A stretch of 64,000 nt of DNA from Streptomyces natalensis ATCC 27448. GTDB taxonomy: Bacteria; Actinomycetota; Actinomycetes; Streptomycetales; Streptomycetaceae. Of this stretch, positions 1 through 10,251 are shown in pieces (positions within the stretch are counted from its first letter, which is position 1; the number at the start of each line of letters is the position of its first letter). Location of the stretch: NCBI RefSeq assembly GCF_000935125.1, contig NZ_JRKI01000008.1, forward strand, positions 248,001-312,000. Reading direction: 5' to 3'. The position numbers and the translations under genes were made by a program. The notes below the pieces were generated by a model, which saw only the letters and a program-made list of their open reading frames with translations, did no database searches and had not been told where the DNA came from.

Positions 1-2
1 GC

Positions 3-2390
3 CGCCAGGCCATCGCGGCGCTCCCCACCTGGACCACGCTGAACGTGACCACCGGCGGCACCCATCCCGACACCTTCTCCTCCACCACTGCACCCGGCCG
101 CATCTCCCACTACCGCCAGACCCTCTCCCTCCGCTGCGGCTTTCTGCGCACCTCGCTGACCTGGACCGCCGCCGACGGCCGCGCCACCGACCTGGTCTAC
201 GACGTCCTCGCCGACCGCACCGACGCCCACACCGCCGCCGTGCGGCTGCGGATGACGCCCCACTGGACCGGCCACGCCACCGTCACCGACCTCCTCGACG
301 GCCGCGGCGCCCGCCGGATCGCGCCCACCCACACCGCCGCCACGGCCGACGGCACCATGGACGTCGCCTTCCGCACCGACGGCACCCGCACCGACGGCGC
401 GGTGGCCTCCACGCTGCGCACCGGCCCCGGAATCCCCACCGCCCGCACGCCACGTCCGGGCCCTTCGGGCCGCCTGACCAACCGCCAAAGCCTCTCCTTC
501 CCCGTACGCTCCGGCCGCCCCTACGAGCTGACCAAGTACCTCGGCGTCGACACCGCACTCACCTCCCGCTCCCCGCGTGCCGCGGCCGACGCCGCATCCC
601 AGCGGGCCGCGCGCCGCGGCTGGGACGCCCTCTTCGCACGGCACACCGCGGCCTGGCAGCGGCTGTGGCGCTCCGACATCGAGGTGACGGGGCACCGCGC
701 CCTTCAGTCCTGGGTGCGCGCCGCGCAGTACGGGCTGCTCTCCAGCACCCGCGCCAACAGCCGCAACAGCATCGGCCCCACCGGCCTGACCAGCGACAAC
801 TACGCCGGCGAGATCTTCTGGGACGCCGAGACCTGGATGTACCCCGGCCTCCTGGCCACCCACCCCGCCCTCGCGCGGTCGATCGTCGACTACCGCTACC
901 GGACCCGGGCCGCCGCCCGCGCCAACGCCCGCAAGCTCGGCTACGACGGCCTCTTCTACGCCTGGACCAGTGGCAGCAAGGGCGACCTGTGGAACGAGTG
1001 CCACAGCTGGGACCCGCCCCACTGCCGGACCCAGAACCACCTCATGGGCGATATCTCCCTGGCCGCCTGGCAGTACTACCTGGCCACCAAGGACACCGCC
1101 TGGCTGCGCTCACGCGGCTGGCCGGTCCTCAAGGGCATCGCCGCCTTCTGGGCGTCCCGGGCCACCCGGAACCCCGACGGCAGCTACTCCGTCAAGAACG
1201 TCGCCGGACCCGACGAATACAGCAACGGTGTCAACGACGCGGTCTTCACCAACGCCGGTGCGGCCACCGCTCTCCGGCACGCCACGCGGGCCGCCGCCCT
1301 CCTCGGCCTGCACGCCCCGGCCTCCTGGAACGCCCTCGCCGACAAGCTGCGGATCCCCTACGACGCCAAGCACCACCGCTTCCGGCAGTACGCCGGCTAC
1401 CGCGGCACCACCATCAAGCAGGCCGACACCGTCCTGCTGCTCTACCCGCTGCACTGGCCCATGTCGCCCCGGCAGGCGGCAAGCACCCTCGACTATTACG
1501 CCGCCCGCACCGACCCGGACGGCCCGGCCATGACCGATTCGGTCCACGCCATCGATGCCGCCGGTCTCGGCGAGCCCGGCTGTTCGACCTACACCTACCT
1601 CCTTCGTGCCATCAAACCCTTCGTCCGCGGTCCGTTCGCGCAGTTCTCCGAGGCGCGCGGCACCAAGGCCGGCGCCGACGACCCGCACGCCGGTCGGCCC
1701 GCGCAGGACTTCCTCACCGGCAAGGGCGGCTTCCTGCAGACCTTCACCTACGGCCTGACCGGCCTGCGGATGGAGGAGGACCGGCTGCGCCTGGACCCGA
1801 TGCTGCCGCCGCAGCTCTCCGACGGCGTCACCCTGCACGGCCTGCACTGGCAAGGACGCACCTACGACATCGCCCTCCGCGCGCACCACACCACCGTGCG
1901 GCTGACCGCCGGAGCACCGATGCGTATCGCCACCCCGGAGGGCGAGAAGGTGGTCAGCCGCGGCCTGCCCGCGGTCCTCAAGACCCGCCGGCCCGACCTC
2001 GCGGCCACCTCCAACGCCGCCCGCTGCGCCCCGGCCAGGGCGACCTCCGAGGAGTCCGGTATGTACGCGGCCGCAGCCGTCGACGGCAACACCGCCACCG
2101 CCTGGACCCCGGACACCCCCACGGCCACCCTCACCGTCGACCTTGGCCGGATCACGACCATCGGCCAGATCACTCCGCACTGGACCGCAACCCGCCCGAG
2201 GTCCGCCGTCACCCAGGTCTCCCAGGACGGCAGGCACTGGTACGGCACCGGCTACTCGGGACGGACCCCCGCCCGCTACGTCCGCATCGTCGTACACAGC
2301 GAGGAGCACGGACCGGGGGGTGGAACCCCGCCGAAGCGTCCGGGCCTCACGGAACTGACGGTCAATACTGTCGCGGTCGGTGACCCGTAG
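3..2390 (+). CDS. GH65-family glycoside hydrolase with C-terminal F5/8 type C domain, 5' partial
   Basis: The frame is open to the left edge, so the true start lies outside the window. The N-terminal part looks like the beta-sandwich domain of family 65 (trehalose, kojibiose and maltose hydrolases or phosphorylases). The middle is the (alpha/alpha)6 barrel, with the family signature PDEYSNGVND near position 1210; its Glu is the expected general acid. The last ~130 residues, after a Cys-Ala linker, resemble a discoidin/F5-8C sugar-binding domain (AAAVDGNTATAWTPD, then VDLG and YVRIVV). Family members act on alpha-glucosides; the added binding domain suggests a secreted acid-trehalase-like hydrolase rather than a cytosolic phosphorylase, but no signal peptide can be checked here. 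Substrate is not predictable from the sequence alone. Confidence 0.8.
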   Translation, partial: RQAIAALPTWTTLNVTTGGTHPDTFSSTTAPGRISHYRQTLSLRCGFLRTSLTWTAADGRATDLVYDVLADRTDAHTAAVRLRMTPHWTGHATVTDLLDGRGARRIAPTHTAATADGTMDVAFRTDGTRTDGAVASTLRTGPGIPTARTPRPGPSGRLTNRQSLSFPVRSGRPYELTKYLGVDTALTSRSPRAAADAASQRAARRGWDALFARHTAAWQRLWRSDIEVTGHRALQSWVRAAQYGLLSSTRANSRNSIGPTGLTSDNYAGEIFWDAETWMYPGLLATHPALARSIVDYRYRTRAAARANARKLGYDGLFYAWTSGSKGDLWNECHSWDPPHCRTQNHLMGDISLAAWQYYLATKDTAWLRSRGWPVLKGIAAFWASRATRNPDGSYSVKNVAGPDEYSNGVNDAVFTNAGAATALRHATRAAALLGLHAPASWNALADKLRIPYDAKHHRFRQYAGYRGTTIKQADTVLLLYPLHWPMSPRQAASTLDYYAARTDPDGPAMTDSVHAIDAAGLGEPGCSTYTYLLRAIKPFVRGPFAQFSEARGTKAGADDPHAGRPAQDFLTGKGGFLQTFTYGLTGLRMEEDRLRLDPMLPPQLSDGVTLHGLHWQGRTYDIALRAHHTTVRLTAGAPMRIATPEGEKVVSRGLPAVLKTRRPDLAATSNAARCAPARATSEESGMYAAAAVDGNTATAWTPDTPTATLTVDLGRITTIGQITPHWTATRPRSAVTQVSQDGRHWYGTGYSGRTPARYVRIVVHSEEHGPGGGTPPKRPGLTELTVNTVAVGDP

Positions 2391-2412
2391 GTCTGTTTCT
2401 CTTCGGACGTTG

Positions 2413-2531
2413 TGTCACTCAGCTTCTTCATGTCACTCAGCGTGACCGATTCGTGGCGTCGGCGCCATCGGGGATTCCCCGTATCCGGCCCCTGACCGAT
2501 CCCTGAGACGTCACCGACCCCGGATCAGGGA
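2413..2531. other. Intergenic direct and inverted repeats after the GH65 gene
   Basis: TGTCACTCAGC occurs twice, at 2413-2423 and 2431-2441, 18 bp apart. Further on, TCCCTGA at 2500-2506 is mirrored by TCAGGGA at 2525-2531. The first pair could be an operator for the ABC transporter; the second is a weak terminator-like hairpin. Neither is decisive. Confidence 0.3.
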
Positions 2532-2608
2532 CCTCCCCCATTTCCCGGCCATAGGCGATCCGCAGTGTTGCAGCGGGATGAAATCTGCTCCGCGAAGCGT
2601 TGCGCGTG

Positions 2609-5600
2609 ATGGCACAGGTCGAGATGCGGGAGGCATCGGTGGCGGGGACGGAAGCGGAACGACGCGGCTGGGCGCGGAGGCTGATGCGCGATTGCTGGCA
2701 GTACAAAAAGGATGTGCTGCTGGCACTCGGCGCCTCCCTCGCCGGGATGGCCGTGATGGCGCTGGTGCCGCTCGTACCGAAGCTGATCATCGACGATGTG
2801 ATCGTCAAGCACGACCGCCCGCTCGCGCCGTGGGCCACGCTGCTCGTCGTCGCCGCGGTCGTCGTCTACGTCCTCACCTATATCCGCCGCTTCTACGGCG
2901 GCCGGCTGGCACTCGACGCCCAGCACGATCTGCGCACGCGGATGTTCACCGCCATCGCCCGGCTCGACGGCCGACGGCAGGACGAGCTGAGCACCGGCCA
3001 GGTCGTCGGCCGCGCCACCAGCGACCTCCAGCTGATCCAGGGCCTGCTCTTCATGGTCCCGATGATGATCGGGAACGTTCTGCTCTTCCTCATCTCCCTC
3101 GTCGTGATGATGGTGCTCTCGCCGCTGCTCACCGTCGTCGCGCTGGCCGTCGCCCCGGCCCTCTGGTACATCGCCAAGCGCAGCCGCGCCCGCCTCTTCC
3201 CCGCCACCTGGTACGCCCAGGGCCAGGCGGCCGCGGTGGCCGGCGTCGTGGACGGCGCGGTCACCGGCGTCCGTGTGGTGAAGGGCTTCGGACAGGAGGA
3301 GCAGGAGACCGGCAAGCTGCGCGACGTCAGCCGCCGGCTGTTCGCCGGGCGGCTGCGCACGGTCCGGCTCAACGCCCGCTACACCCCCGCTCTTCAGGCC
3401 GTTCCGGCACTCGGCCAGGTCGCCATGCTGGCGCTCGGCGGCTGGATGGCCACCCAGGGCCAGGTCACCTTGGGCACCTTCGTCGCCTTCTCCACCTATC
3501 TCGCGCAGCTCGTCGGCCCGGTCCGGATGCTGGCCATGATGCTCACCATCGGCCAGCAGGCGCGCGCCGGCGTGGAGCGGGTCTACGAACTGATCGACAC
3601 CGAGCCGACGCTCCAGGAGCGGCCGGATGCGCACGAACTGCCCGCGGACGCCCCGCCCACCGTCGCCTTCGACGCGGTGACCTTCGCCTATACCCCGGCC
3701 CCCACGACGACCACCGAGAGCGCGGGGGACGAGGCGAGCACGGAGAGCAGGAGAGCCCCCCGCCCCGTCCTCGAAGACTTCTCCCTGCGGATCGAAGCCG
3801 GCGAAACGGTCGCCGTCGTCGGCACGTCCGGCAGCGGCAAGTCCACCGTCTCCCTGCTGCTGCCCCGCTTCTACGACGTCTCCGCGGGCCGGGTCCTGGT
3901 CGGCGGCCATGACGTGCGCGATCTGACGCTGGACTCGCTGCGCGCCGCCATCGGGCTCGTCCCCGAGAGCAGCTTCCTCTTCTCCGATTCGGTGCGCGAC
4001 AACATCACCTACGGCCACCCTGACGCCACCGACGAGCAGGTGCGTACCGCGGCCCGCGCCGCCCAGGCCGACGGCTTCATCTCCGCACTGCCCGACGGCT
4101 ATGACACCAAGGTCGGCGAGCAGGGACTGACCCTCTCCGGCGGCCAGCGCCAGCGCATCGCCCTGGCCCGCGCCATCCTCACCGACCCGCGGTTGCTGGT
4201 CCTGGACGATGCGACCTCGGCGGTCGACGCCCGCGTCGAGCACGAGATACACGAGGCGCTGCGCGGCGTCATGCAGGGCCGTACCACCCTGCTCATCGCG
4301 CACCGCGCCTCCACCCTGGCGCTCGCCGACCGGATCGCCGTCCTGGACGGCGGTCGGCTGGTCGACTTCGGCACCCAGGAGGAGCTGGAGCTGCGATGTC
4401 CGCTCTACCGCAGGCTGCTGACCGACCCCGACGAGCTGGGCGGTATCGAGCACGATCCGGCCGGTGCGCTGGCCGGCGGTCTCACCGGCGAGTACACGGC
4501 CACCGGGCTGCTGCGGTTCGAGGCGGACGCGCTGGGCGTGGACGAGCTCGAGGCCGACGAGGTCGCGGCGGATCCCGCCGAACGTGCCGCGGCCGACGGC
4601 ACGCACGCCCGCACGCAGGCCGGCACCATCACCCCCGAGCTGTGGGTCCGCCGCGACCACAACACCGAAACCGGCCCGTCCGCTTCCGCATCCGGGGCCG
4701 CCACGGCGGGAGCTCCGGGCATCGGCGCCGCGCTGGCGGGGATGCCCGCGACCCCGGAGCTGCTTGCCAAGGTCGCCGCACTGCCGCCGGCCAGCGACGA
4801 ACCGGACGTCGACGAGAAGCTGGCCGTGCGCCCCGAGCGCTCCTACGGCCTGCGCAGGCTGCTGCACGGCTTCGGCGGACCGCTGCTGATCGCCCTGGCC
4901 CTGGTCGCCGTGGACGCCCTCGCCGGACTGCTCGTCCCGATCCTGATCCGGCAGGGCATCGACGAAGGCGTCCGCCGCGGCCTGCTGGCCGGCGTCTGGA
5001 CGGCCGCGGCGATCGCCCTGGTCGTGGTGCTGGCCCAGTGGGCCGCCCAGATCGGCTCCAACCGGATGACCGGCCGCACCGGCGAGCGGGTCCTGTACTC
5101 CCTCCGTCTGAAGATCTTCGCCCAGCTCCAGCGCCTCGGCCTCGACTACTACGAGCGCGAGCTGACCGGAAAGATCATGACCCGGATGACGACGGATGTG
5201 GACGCCCTGTCCACCTTCCTCCAGACCGGTCTGGTCACCGCCGTCGTCTCCCTGCTCACCTTCTTCGGCATCCTCGTAGCCCTGCTCGCCATCGACATCC
5301 AGCTGGCCCTGGTCGTCTTCGCCACCCTTCCGCCGCTGATCATCGGCACCTACTTCTTCCGCAAGCAGAGCGTGAAGGCATACGAGCTGGCGCGCGAGCG
5401 GATCAGCGTCGTCAACGGTGACCTCCAGGAGAGCGTCGCCGGACTGCGGATCCTCCAGGCATTCCGGCGCGAGGGCCGCGGCGCCGACCGGTTCGCCGCC
5501 CGTAGCGCCGCCTACCGCCAGGCCCGGATCCGCGGCCAGTTCCTGATATCCGTCTACTTCCCGTTCGTCCAGCTGCTGTCGTCCGTGGCCGCCGCCCTGG

Positions 5601-6583
5601 TGCTGATAGTGGGCGCCGGCCGGGTCGGCGACAACACCCTCACGGCCGGCGCGCTGGTCGCCTATCTGCTGTACATAGACCTGTTCTTCGCCCCCGTACA
5701 GCAGCTCTCCCAGGTCTTCGACGGCTACCAGCAGGCGTCCGTCTCGCTCGGCCGCATACAGGAGCTGCTGCGCGAGCCGACCACCACCCCGGCCGCCGAG
5801 CGGCCGCGCGAGGTGGCGGCGCTGCGCGGCGACATCACCTTCGACTCCGTCCACTTCCACTACGGCAGCGACGGCGACCGGGCCGAGCCGGCGCTGAAGG
5901 GCATAGACCTGACCATTCCCGCAGGTCAGACCGTCGCCTTCGTCGGTGAGACGGGAGCGGGCAAGTCCACCCTGGTCAAGCTGGTCGCGCGGTTCTACGA
6001 CCCGACCGCCGGCTCCGTCCGCGTCGACGGCACCGATCTGCGCGATCTGGACCTGACCGACTACCGCCGCCGGCTGGGCGTCGTCCCCCAGGAGCCGTAT
6101 CTCTTCGCCGGTACGGTGCGCGACGCCATCGCCTACGGCCGTCCGGACGCCACCGACGCCGAGGTGGAGGCCGCCGCCCGCGCCGTCGGCGCGCACCCCA
6201 TGATCGCCACCCTGGACGGCGGCTATCTCCACGAGGTCGCCGAACGCGGCCGCAACCTCTCGGCCGGTCAGCGCCAGCTGCTCGCCCTGGCCCGTGCCGA
6301 ACTCGTCGACCCCGACGTGCTGTTGCTGGACGAGGCCACCGCCGCCCTCGACCTGGCCACCGAGGCCGTCGTCAACCAGGCCACCGACCGTCTCTCCGGC
6401 CGCCGCACGGCCCTGGTCGTCGCCCACCGCCTGACCACCGCGGCCCGCGCCGACCGCGTCGTGGTGATGGACGGTGGCCGGGTCGCCGAGGACGGCACCC
6501 ACGCCCAGCTCCTGGCCCGTGACGGCCGCTACGCCGAGCTGTGGCGCAGCTTCACGGGCGAGGAGGAGTCGGTGGCGGTCTGA
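2609..6583 (+). CDS. Fused ABC exporter: two membrane domains and two ATPase domains in one chain
   Basis: One polypeptide of about 1,324 residues carries two complete exporter halves in the order TM-NBD-TM-NBD. The first half has Walker A GTSGSGKST (about residue 405), signature LSGGQ (about 510) and Walker B LLVLDDAT (about 528). The second has GETGAGKST (about 1,112), the variant signature LSAGQ (about 1,217) and LLLDEAT (about 1,237). The first Walker B has Asp where the catalytic Glu normally sits, so this is probably an asymmetric transporter with one degenerate ATP site. The halves are joined by a ~190-residue acidic, Ala-rich linker. Such exporters move drugs, lipids or peptides; the cargo cannot be told. 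Start codons TTG 2600, GTG 2606 and ATG 2609 are in frame and none has a strong ribosome site; ATG was chosen. Confidence 0.85.
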   Translation: MAQVEMREASVAGTEAERRGWARRLMRDCWQYKKDVLLALGASLAGMAVMALVPLVPKLIIDDVIVKHDRPLAPWATLLVVAAVVVYVLTYIRRFYGGRLALDAQHDLRTRMFTAIARLDGRRQDELSTGQVVGRATSDLQLIQGLLFMVPMMIGNVLLFLISLVVMMVLSPLLTVVALAVAPALWYIAKRSRARLFPATWYAQGQAAAVAGVVDGAVTGVRVVKGFGQEEQETGKLRDVSRRLFAGRLRTVRLNARYTPALQAVPALGQVAMLALGGWMATQGQVTLGTFVAFSTYLAQLVGPVRMLAMMLTIGQQARAGVERVYELIDTEPTLQERPDAHELPADAPPTVAFDAVTFAYTPAPTTTTESAGDEASTESRRAPRPVLEDFSLRIEAGETVAVVGTSGSGKSTVSLLLPRFYDVSAGRVLVGGHDVRDLTLDSLRAAIGLVPESSFLFSDSVRDNITYGHPDATDEQVRTAARAAQADGFISALPDGYDTKVGEQGLTLSGGQRQRIALARAILTDPRLLVLDDATSAVDARVEHEIHEALRGVMQGRTTLLIAHRASTLALADRIAVLDGGRLVDFGTQEELELRCPLYRRLLTDPDELGGIEHDPAGALAGGLTGEYTATGLLRFEADALGVDELEADEVAADPAERAAADGTHARTQAGTITPELWVRRDHNTETGPSASASGAATAGAPGIGAALAGMPATPELLAKVAALPPASDEPDVDEKLAVRPERSYGLRRLLHGFGGPLLIALALVAVDALAGLLVPILIRQGIDEGVRRGLLAGVWTAAAIALVVVLAQWAAQIGSNRMTGRTGERVLYSLRLKIFAQLQRLGLDYYERELTGKIMTRMTTDVDALSTFLQTGLVTAVVSLLTFFGILVALLAIDIQLALVVFATLPPLIIGTYFFRKQSVKAYELARERISVVNGDLQESVAGLRILQAFRREGRGADRFAARSAAYRQARIRGQFLISVYFPFVQLLSSVAAALVLIVGAGRVGDNTLTAGALVAYLLYIDLFFAPVQQLSQVFDGYQQASVSLGRIQELLREPTTTPAAERPREVAALRGDITFDSVHFHYGSDGDRAEPALKGIDLTIPAGQTVAFVGETGAGKSTLVKLVARFYDPTAGSVRVDGTDLRDLDLTDYRRRLGVVPQEPYLFAGTVRDAIAYGRPDATDAEVEAAARAVGAHPMIATLDGGYLHEVAERGRNLSAGQRQLLALARAELVDPDVLLLDEATAALDLATEAVVNQATDRLSGRRTALVVAHRLTTAARADRVVVMDGGRVAEDGTHAQLLARDGRYAELWRSFTGEEESVAV

Positions 6584-6664
6584 GAACGGCCGTGCCCGGC
6601 CTGGTGGCCGCTCCGTTGCGCAGATAGGTTCAGCCCGACCTTTGCTGTCCCAAGGGGAGGGTGC

Positions 6665-8149
6665 ATGCGCAAGTCCTTCAGATGGCTGCTGTCGCTCGTC
6701 GTGCTCATAGGCACGGTGGGGCTCGGCGGCGCATCATCGGCAGGAGCGGCCACCGCCGCCGAGCCACGGACCACCGACACCGGCCAGGACCAGAAGAGCG
6801 CGGACCGGAACAGCACAAACAACAACAGCTCGGACGAAGACATCAAGGACCGCATTCTCGCGATTCCCGGGATGCACTTCGTCGAGGAGAAGCCGGTCGA
6901 CGGCTATCGCTATTTCGTCCTCGCATACACGCAGTGGATCGACCACCACGACCATTCCAAGGGGACCTTTCAGCAGCGGCTGACCCTGCTGCACAAGTCG
7001 GTGAACCGCCCGACGGTGTTCTTCACCTCCGGCTACAACGTCAGCACCACACCGACCCGGAGCGAACCCACCAAAATCATCGACGGGAACCAAGTATCGC
7101 TGGAATACCGGTACTTCACCCCGTCGCGGCCACAGCCGGCCGACTGGACGAAGCTGAACATCCGCCAGGCGGCCACCGACCAGCACCGCATTTTCACCGC
7201 ACTGCACCGGATCTACCGTAAGCACTGGATCGCCACCGGCGGCAGCAAGGGCGGTATGACCGCCACCTATTACCGCCGCTTCTTCCCGCGCGATATGAAC
7301 GGCACCGTCGCCTACGTCGCGCCCAACGACGTCAACAACGACGAGGACTCGGCGTACGACCGCTTCTTCAAGAACGTCGGGACCGCGCAGTGCCGGACCG
7401 CCCTCACCGCCATCGAGCGCGAGGCGCTGGTGCGGCGTACGGAGATGGTGAAACGTTTCCAGGACTGGGCCGTAAAGGAAAAGCGGACCTTCAATACCGT
7501 CGGCAGCGCCGACCGGGCCTATGAAGTCATGGTCACGGACCTGGTGTTCGGCTTCTGGCAGTATCAGCCGGCCGAGACAGCCTGCGCCAAGGTGCCCGCG
7601 CCCACCGTTTCCACGGACGAGCTGTGGAAGTGGATGGACGAGGTCGGTGGTTTCGCCGGCTACACCGACCAGGGCATGGAGCAGTTCCTGCCGTACTACT
7701 ACCAGGCGGGTACCCAGCTCGGCGAGCCCGGCTACGGCTATCCGGAACTGGCGGGCCTGCTGAAATACCCGGGCATCAACAATTCCCGGACGTACGTGCC
7801 CAAGGACATTCCGATGCACTTCGACAAGCGGGCGATGCCCGATGTCGACCACTGGGTACGCCATCATGCGAACCGGATGATGTTTGTCAACGGCCAGTAC
7901 GATCCGTGGAGTTCGGAACACTTCGAACTCGGTAGAGGCGCCCGGGACTCCTTTGTCTTCACCGTTCCCGGCGGCAATCACGGCTCCAACATCGCCAAGC
8001 TGAAGGACGCCGACCGGACCAAGGCGACCGCCGAACTCCTCGACTGGGCGGGTGTGACACCCGTCGGCGGCAAGCCCACCGCACAGGCCCCGTACGACAG
8101 GAAACTGGACCGGCAGGACCTCCGCCGGATGCCGGTTCTGCAACCGTAG
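6665..8149 (+). CDS. Secreted tripeptidyl aminopeptidase-like protease, S37 (PS-10) family
   Basis: The N-terminus is a Sec signal peptide (MRKSFRWLLSLVVLIGTV, then an Ala-rich cleavage region). The mature part matches the PS-10/S37 serine peptidases known from Streptomyces, which release tripeptides from protein N-termini outside the cell. The catalytic triad can be placed: Ser194 in GGSKGG, Asp413 in GQYDPWSS and His439 in GGNHGS. Length (494 residues) fits the family. A strong ribosome site (AAGGGGAGG) precedes ATG 6665. It is a single gene, closed by the hairpin at 8151-8187, which also faces the convergent GH3 gene. In relatives such enzymes process secreted zymogens during development; a role here is inference. 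Confidence 0.82.
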   Translation: MRKSFRWLLSLVVLIGTVGLGGASSAGAATAAEPRTTDTGQDQKSADRNSTNNNSSDEDIKDRILAIPGMHFVEEKPVDGYRYFVLAYTQWIDHHDHSKGTFQQRLTLLHKSVNRPTVFFTSGYNVSTTPTRSEPTKIIDGNQVSLEYRYFTPSRPQPADWTKLNIRQAATDQHRIFTALHRIYRKHWIATGGSKGGMTATYYRRFFPRDMNGTVAYVAPNDVNNDEDSAYDRFFKNVGTAQCRTALTAIEREALVRRTEMVKRFQDWAVKEKRTFNTVGSADRAYEVMVTDLVFGFWQYQPAETACAKVPAPTVSTDELWKWMDEVGGFAGYTDQGMEQFLPYYYQAGTQLGEPGYGYPELAGLLKYPGINNSRTYVPKDIPMHFDKRAMPDVDHWVRHHANRMMFVNGQYDPWSSEHFELGRGARDSFVFTVPGGNHGSNIAKLKDADRTKATAELLDWAGVTPVGGKPTAQAPYDRKLDRQDLRRMPVLQP

Positions 8150-8150
8150 C

Positions 8151-8187
8151 GAAAGGCGCGCTCTCCGCACGGAGAGCGCGCCCTTTC
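8151..8187. terminator. Bidirectional terminator between convergent genes
   Basis: A 16-bp stem beginning GAAAGGCGCGCTCTCC is mirrored around a GCAC loop, with one bulged C on the far arm. It lies between two convergent stops, so it can serve both strands. Confidence 0.8.
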
Positions 8188-8209
8188 CGGTCCCTGCCGG
8201 GCCGCCGGG

Positions 8210-10060
8210 TCAGTACGACAGACCGTGCCCTATCGGATAGAGCACCGTGTCCGGCGCATCCGCCCGCATCACCGGCACCGGGAGCCGGCCCGTCGGCTTC
8301 CGCTGTCCGGCGATCACCCGCACCGCGGCCCGCAGTTCCACATCCGTCCACGAATAGCTCGCAAGTCCCGCTTTGACGCCGCCCAGCTGCGCGATGTCGT
8401 ACGGATTGCGGACCGCCAGCTGCACCACCGGCTTCCCCGTGGCCAGCAGGGCGTCGATCAGCTGCCGCTGCGGCGAGTCCGCCGTGACGTTGTAGGTGGC
8501 CACCACGACCGCATCGCGTTCGCGGAGCGCCGCCACCGCCTGGTCGATCAGCGTCTGCGTCGGCGTGAGCCCGGTGGACAGCGCGGTGGCGGTGAAACCC
8601 AGCTCGCCGAAGGTGTTCGCCAGCACCGTCGTGGGCGGGCCTCCGGTCCCCGACGGCGGATCCGCGTCCACGCCCACCACCAGCAGCTTGTTCTCCCGGC
8701 GCCGCGACAGCGGCAGCACGCCGCCGTCGTTGCGCAGCAAGGTGGTGGTGCGGTCCGCGATACGGTCCGCCTGCTGGAGATGACGGCGTATCCCGACGAC
8801 GCGGTCCACCTCCTCGTGCGTGGTGTACGGGTTGGTGAACAGCCCACGCCGGTCCTTCAGGAGCAGGATGCGCAGCAGTTTGGCCTCGATGTCGGCCCAG
8901 GACAGCTCGCCCTCCCGCAGCGCCTTGAGGACGGCGCCGTGTGCGACGGAGAGATCGGGCGGATTGAGGAGCTGGTCGACACCGGCCTTGAGGGCCAGGA
9001 CCGGGGCGCGGGCGTCGCCGTACTTCACCCGTACGCCCTCCATGCCGAGCGAATCGGTCACCACGACACCCCGGTAGCCGAGGCGTTCGCGCAGGATGCC
9101 GGTGAGGATCGGGCGGGACAGGGTGGCCGGGTCCTCGCTGGGGTCGAAGGCGGGCACGACGATATGCGCCGTCATGATGGAGTCGATACCGGCGGCGATC
9201 GCGGCCTTGAAGGGCGGCGCGTCCAGCCGCTCCCACTGCTCGGCGGTGTGGTGGATGTAGGGCAGCCCGATGTGGCTGTCGGTGTCGGTGTCGCCGTGCC
9301 CGGGGAAGTGCTTGGCGCAGGCCGCGACCCCGGCGTCCTGATAGCCCTGCACCTCCGCGGCGACCAGCCGCGCCACCGCCTGCGGGTCGGCTCCGAAGGA
9401 CCGTACGCCGATGACCGGATTGGCGGCGTTGACGTTCACATCCGCATCCGGCGCATAGTCCTGCCGGATGCCCATCGCATACAGCTCCTCGCCGCCGATC
9501 CGGGCGGCCGTACGGGCGTCGCCGCGCGAGCCCGCCGCGCCCAGCGCCATCGCCCCGGGGAAGAGCGTCGCGGGCGCGCCGATCCGGGCCACTATGCCGT
9601 GTTCCTGGTCCGTGGAGATCAGCAGCGGTACGGGCACCCGCTGGCCGGTGCCGGCCTTCTGGATGCCGTTGGAGAGGTCGGCGATCTGGTGGGGTTCGCG
9701 GGTGTTGTGCGCCCAGCCGAAGTAGATGATGCCGCCGACGTGGTACCTGTCGATCAGTTCGGCGGCGTTGGCGACCCCGATCTCCTTCCGGTTCGCGGCG
9801 ACATCGTCCGGGTCGGGGTCGGTCGCGGAGTGCCCGTAGACGCGCATCACGAAGAGCTGGCCGACCTTTTCCTCCGGCGTCATCCGCGCGATGAGCCCGC
9901 GCAGCCGGGCCTTGGTGGACGGGGTGGGCGCGGCGGAGCGGGGGGAGTCCGGCCGGCGGCCGATGACGGCCCCGGCGGCCTGGGCGGGTGCGGCGCCGGT
10001 GGCACAGGCGGCGGCTGCGGCGGCCGCCGCGGTGGTCAGGACGGTACGTCTGGAGTGCAT
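8210..10060 (-). CDS. Exported GH3 glycosidase, beta-N-acetylhexosaminidase (NagZ)-like
   Basis: The start at 10060 is fixed by AAGGAG seven bases upstream and gives MHSRRTVLTTAAAAAA, a twin-arginine type signal peptide. The catalytic (beta/alpha)8 domain carries the NagZ hallmark KHFPGHGDTDTDSH (about residue 245-260) and the nucleophile region VVTDSLGMEGV (about 335). Both are typical of family 3 N-acetyl-beta-glucosaminidases. A second alpha/beta sandwich domain follows, to the end (616 residues), as in longer actinobacterial members. Likely role: trimming N-acetylglucosamine from muropeptides or chitin fragments outside the membrane. No operon partner is seen. Confidence 0.85.
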   Translation of the reverse strand: MHSRRTVLTTAAAAAAAACATGAAPAQAAGAVIGRRPDSPRSAAPTPSTKARLRGLIARMTPEEKVGQLFVMRVYGHSATDPDPDDVAANRKEIGVANAAELIDRYHVGGIIYFGWAHNTREPHQIADLSNGIQKAGTGQRVPVPLLISTDQEHGIVARIGAPATLFPGAMALGAAGSRGDARTAARIGGEELYAMGIRQDYAPDADVNVNAANPVIGVRSFGADPQAVARLVAAEVQGYQDAGVAACAKHFPGHGDTDTDSHIGLPYIHHTAEQWERLDAPPFKAAIAAGIDSIMTAHIVVPAFDPSEDPATLSRPILTGILRERLGYRGVVVTDSLGMEGVRVKYGDARAPVLALKAGVDQLLNPPDLSVAHGAVLKALREGELSWADIEAKLLRILLLKDRRGLFTNPYTTHEEVDRVVGIRRHLQQADRIADRTTTLLRNDGGVLPLSRRRENKLLVVGVDADPPSGTGGPPTTVLANTFGELGFTATALSTGLTPTQTLIDQAVAALRERDAVVVATYNVTADSPQRQLIDALLATGKPVVQLAVRNPYDIAQLGGVKAGLASYSWTDVELRAAVRVIAGQRKPTGRLPVPVMRADAPDTVLYPIGHGLSY

Positions 10061-10251
10061 CTGCGCTCCTTCCGGAGGGCTTCCTTGACGACATGAAGGA
10101 AACGTCCAAGAAGACACGCATAACCGGAAAGCCATTGCCGGTCAATGACGGGGAACGGGGTGGCGCCCAGGGTTTGCGGGGCGGCGCGGGATGTGTGAAG
10201 GACACGCGGAGCCGGGGCGGCCGGACGGGTGAAGACCGCGGGCGGGCCCGG

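Noticed and set aside
665..2383. 572-codon second plus frame inside the GH65 gene
   Set aside because: Arg/Pro-rich out-of-frame shadow of a gene with clear family motifs.
2525..6502. 1,325-codon open frame antisense to the ABC exporter
   Set aside because: Its residues are dominated by Gly, Asp, Gln and Arg, as expected from high-GC antisense frames. It has no domains, and the plus frame is clearly real.
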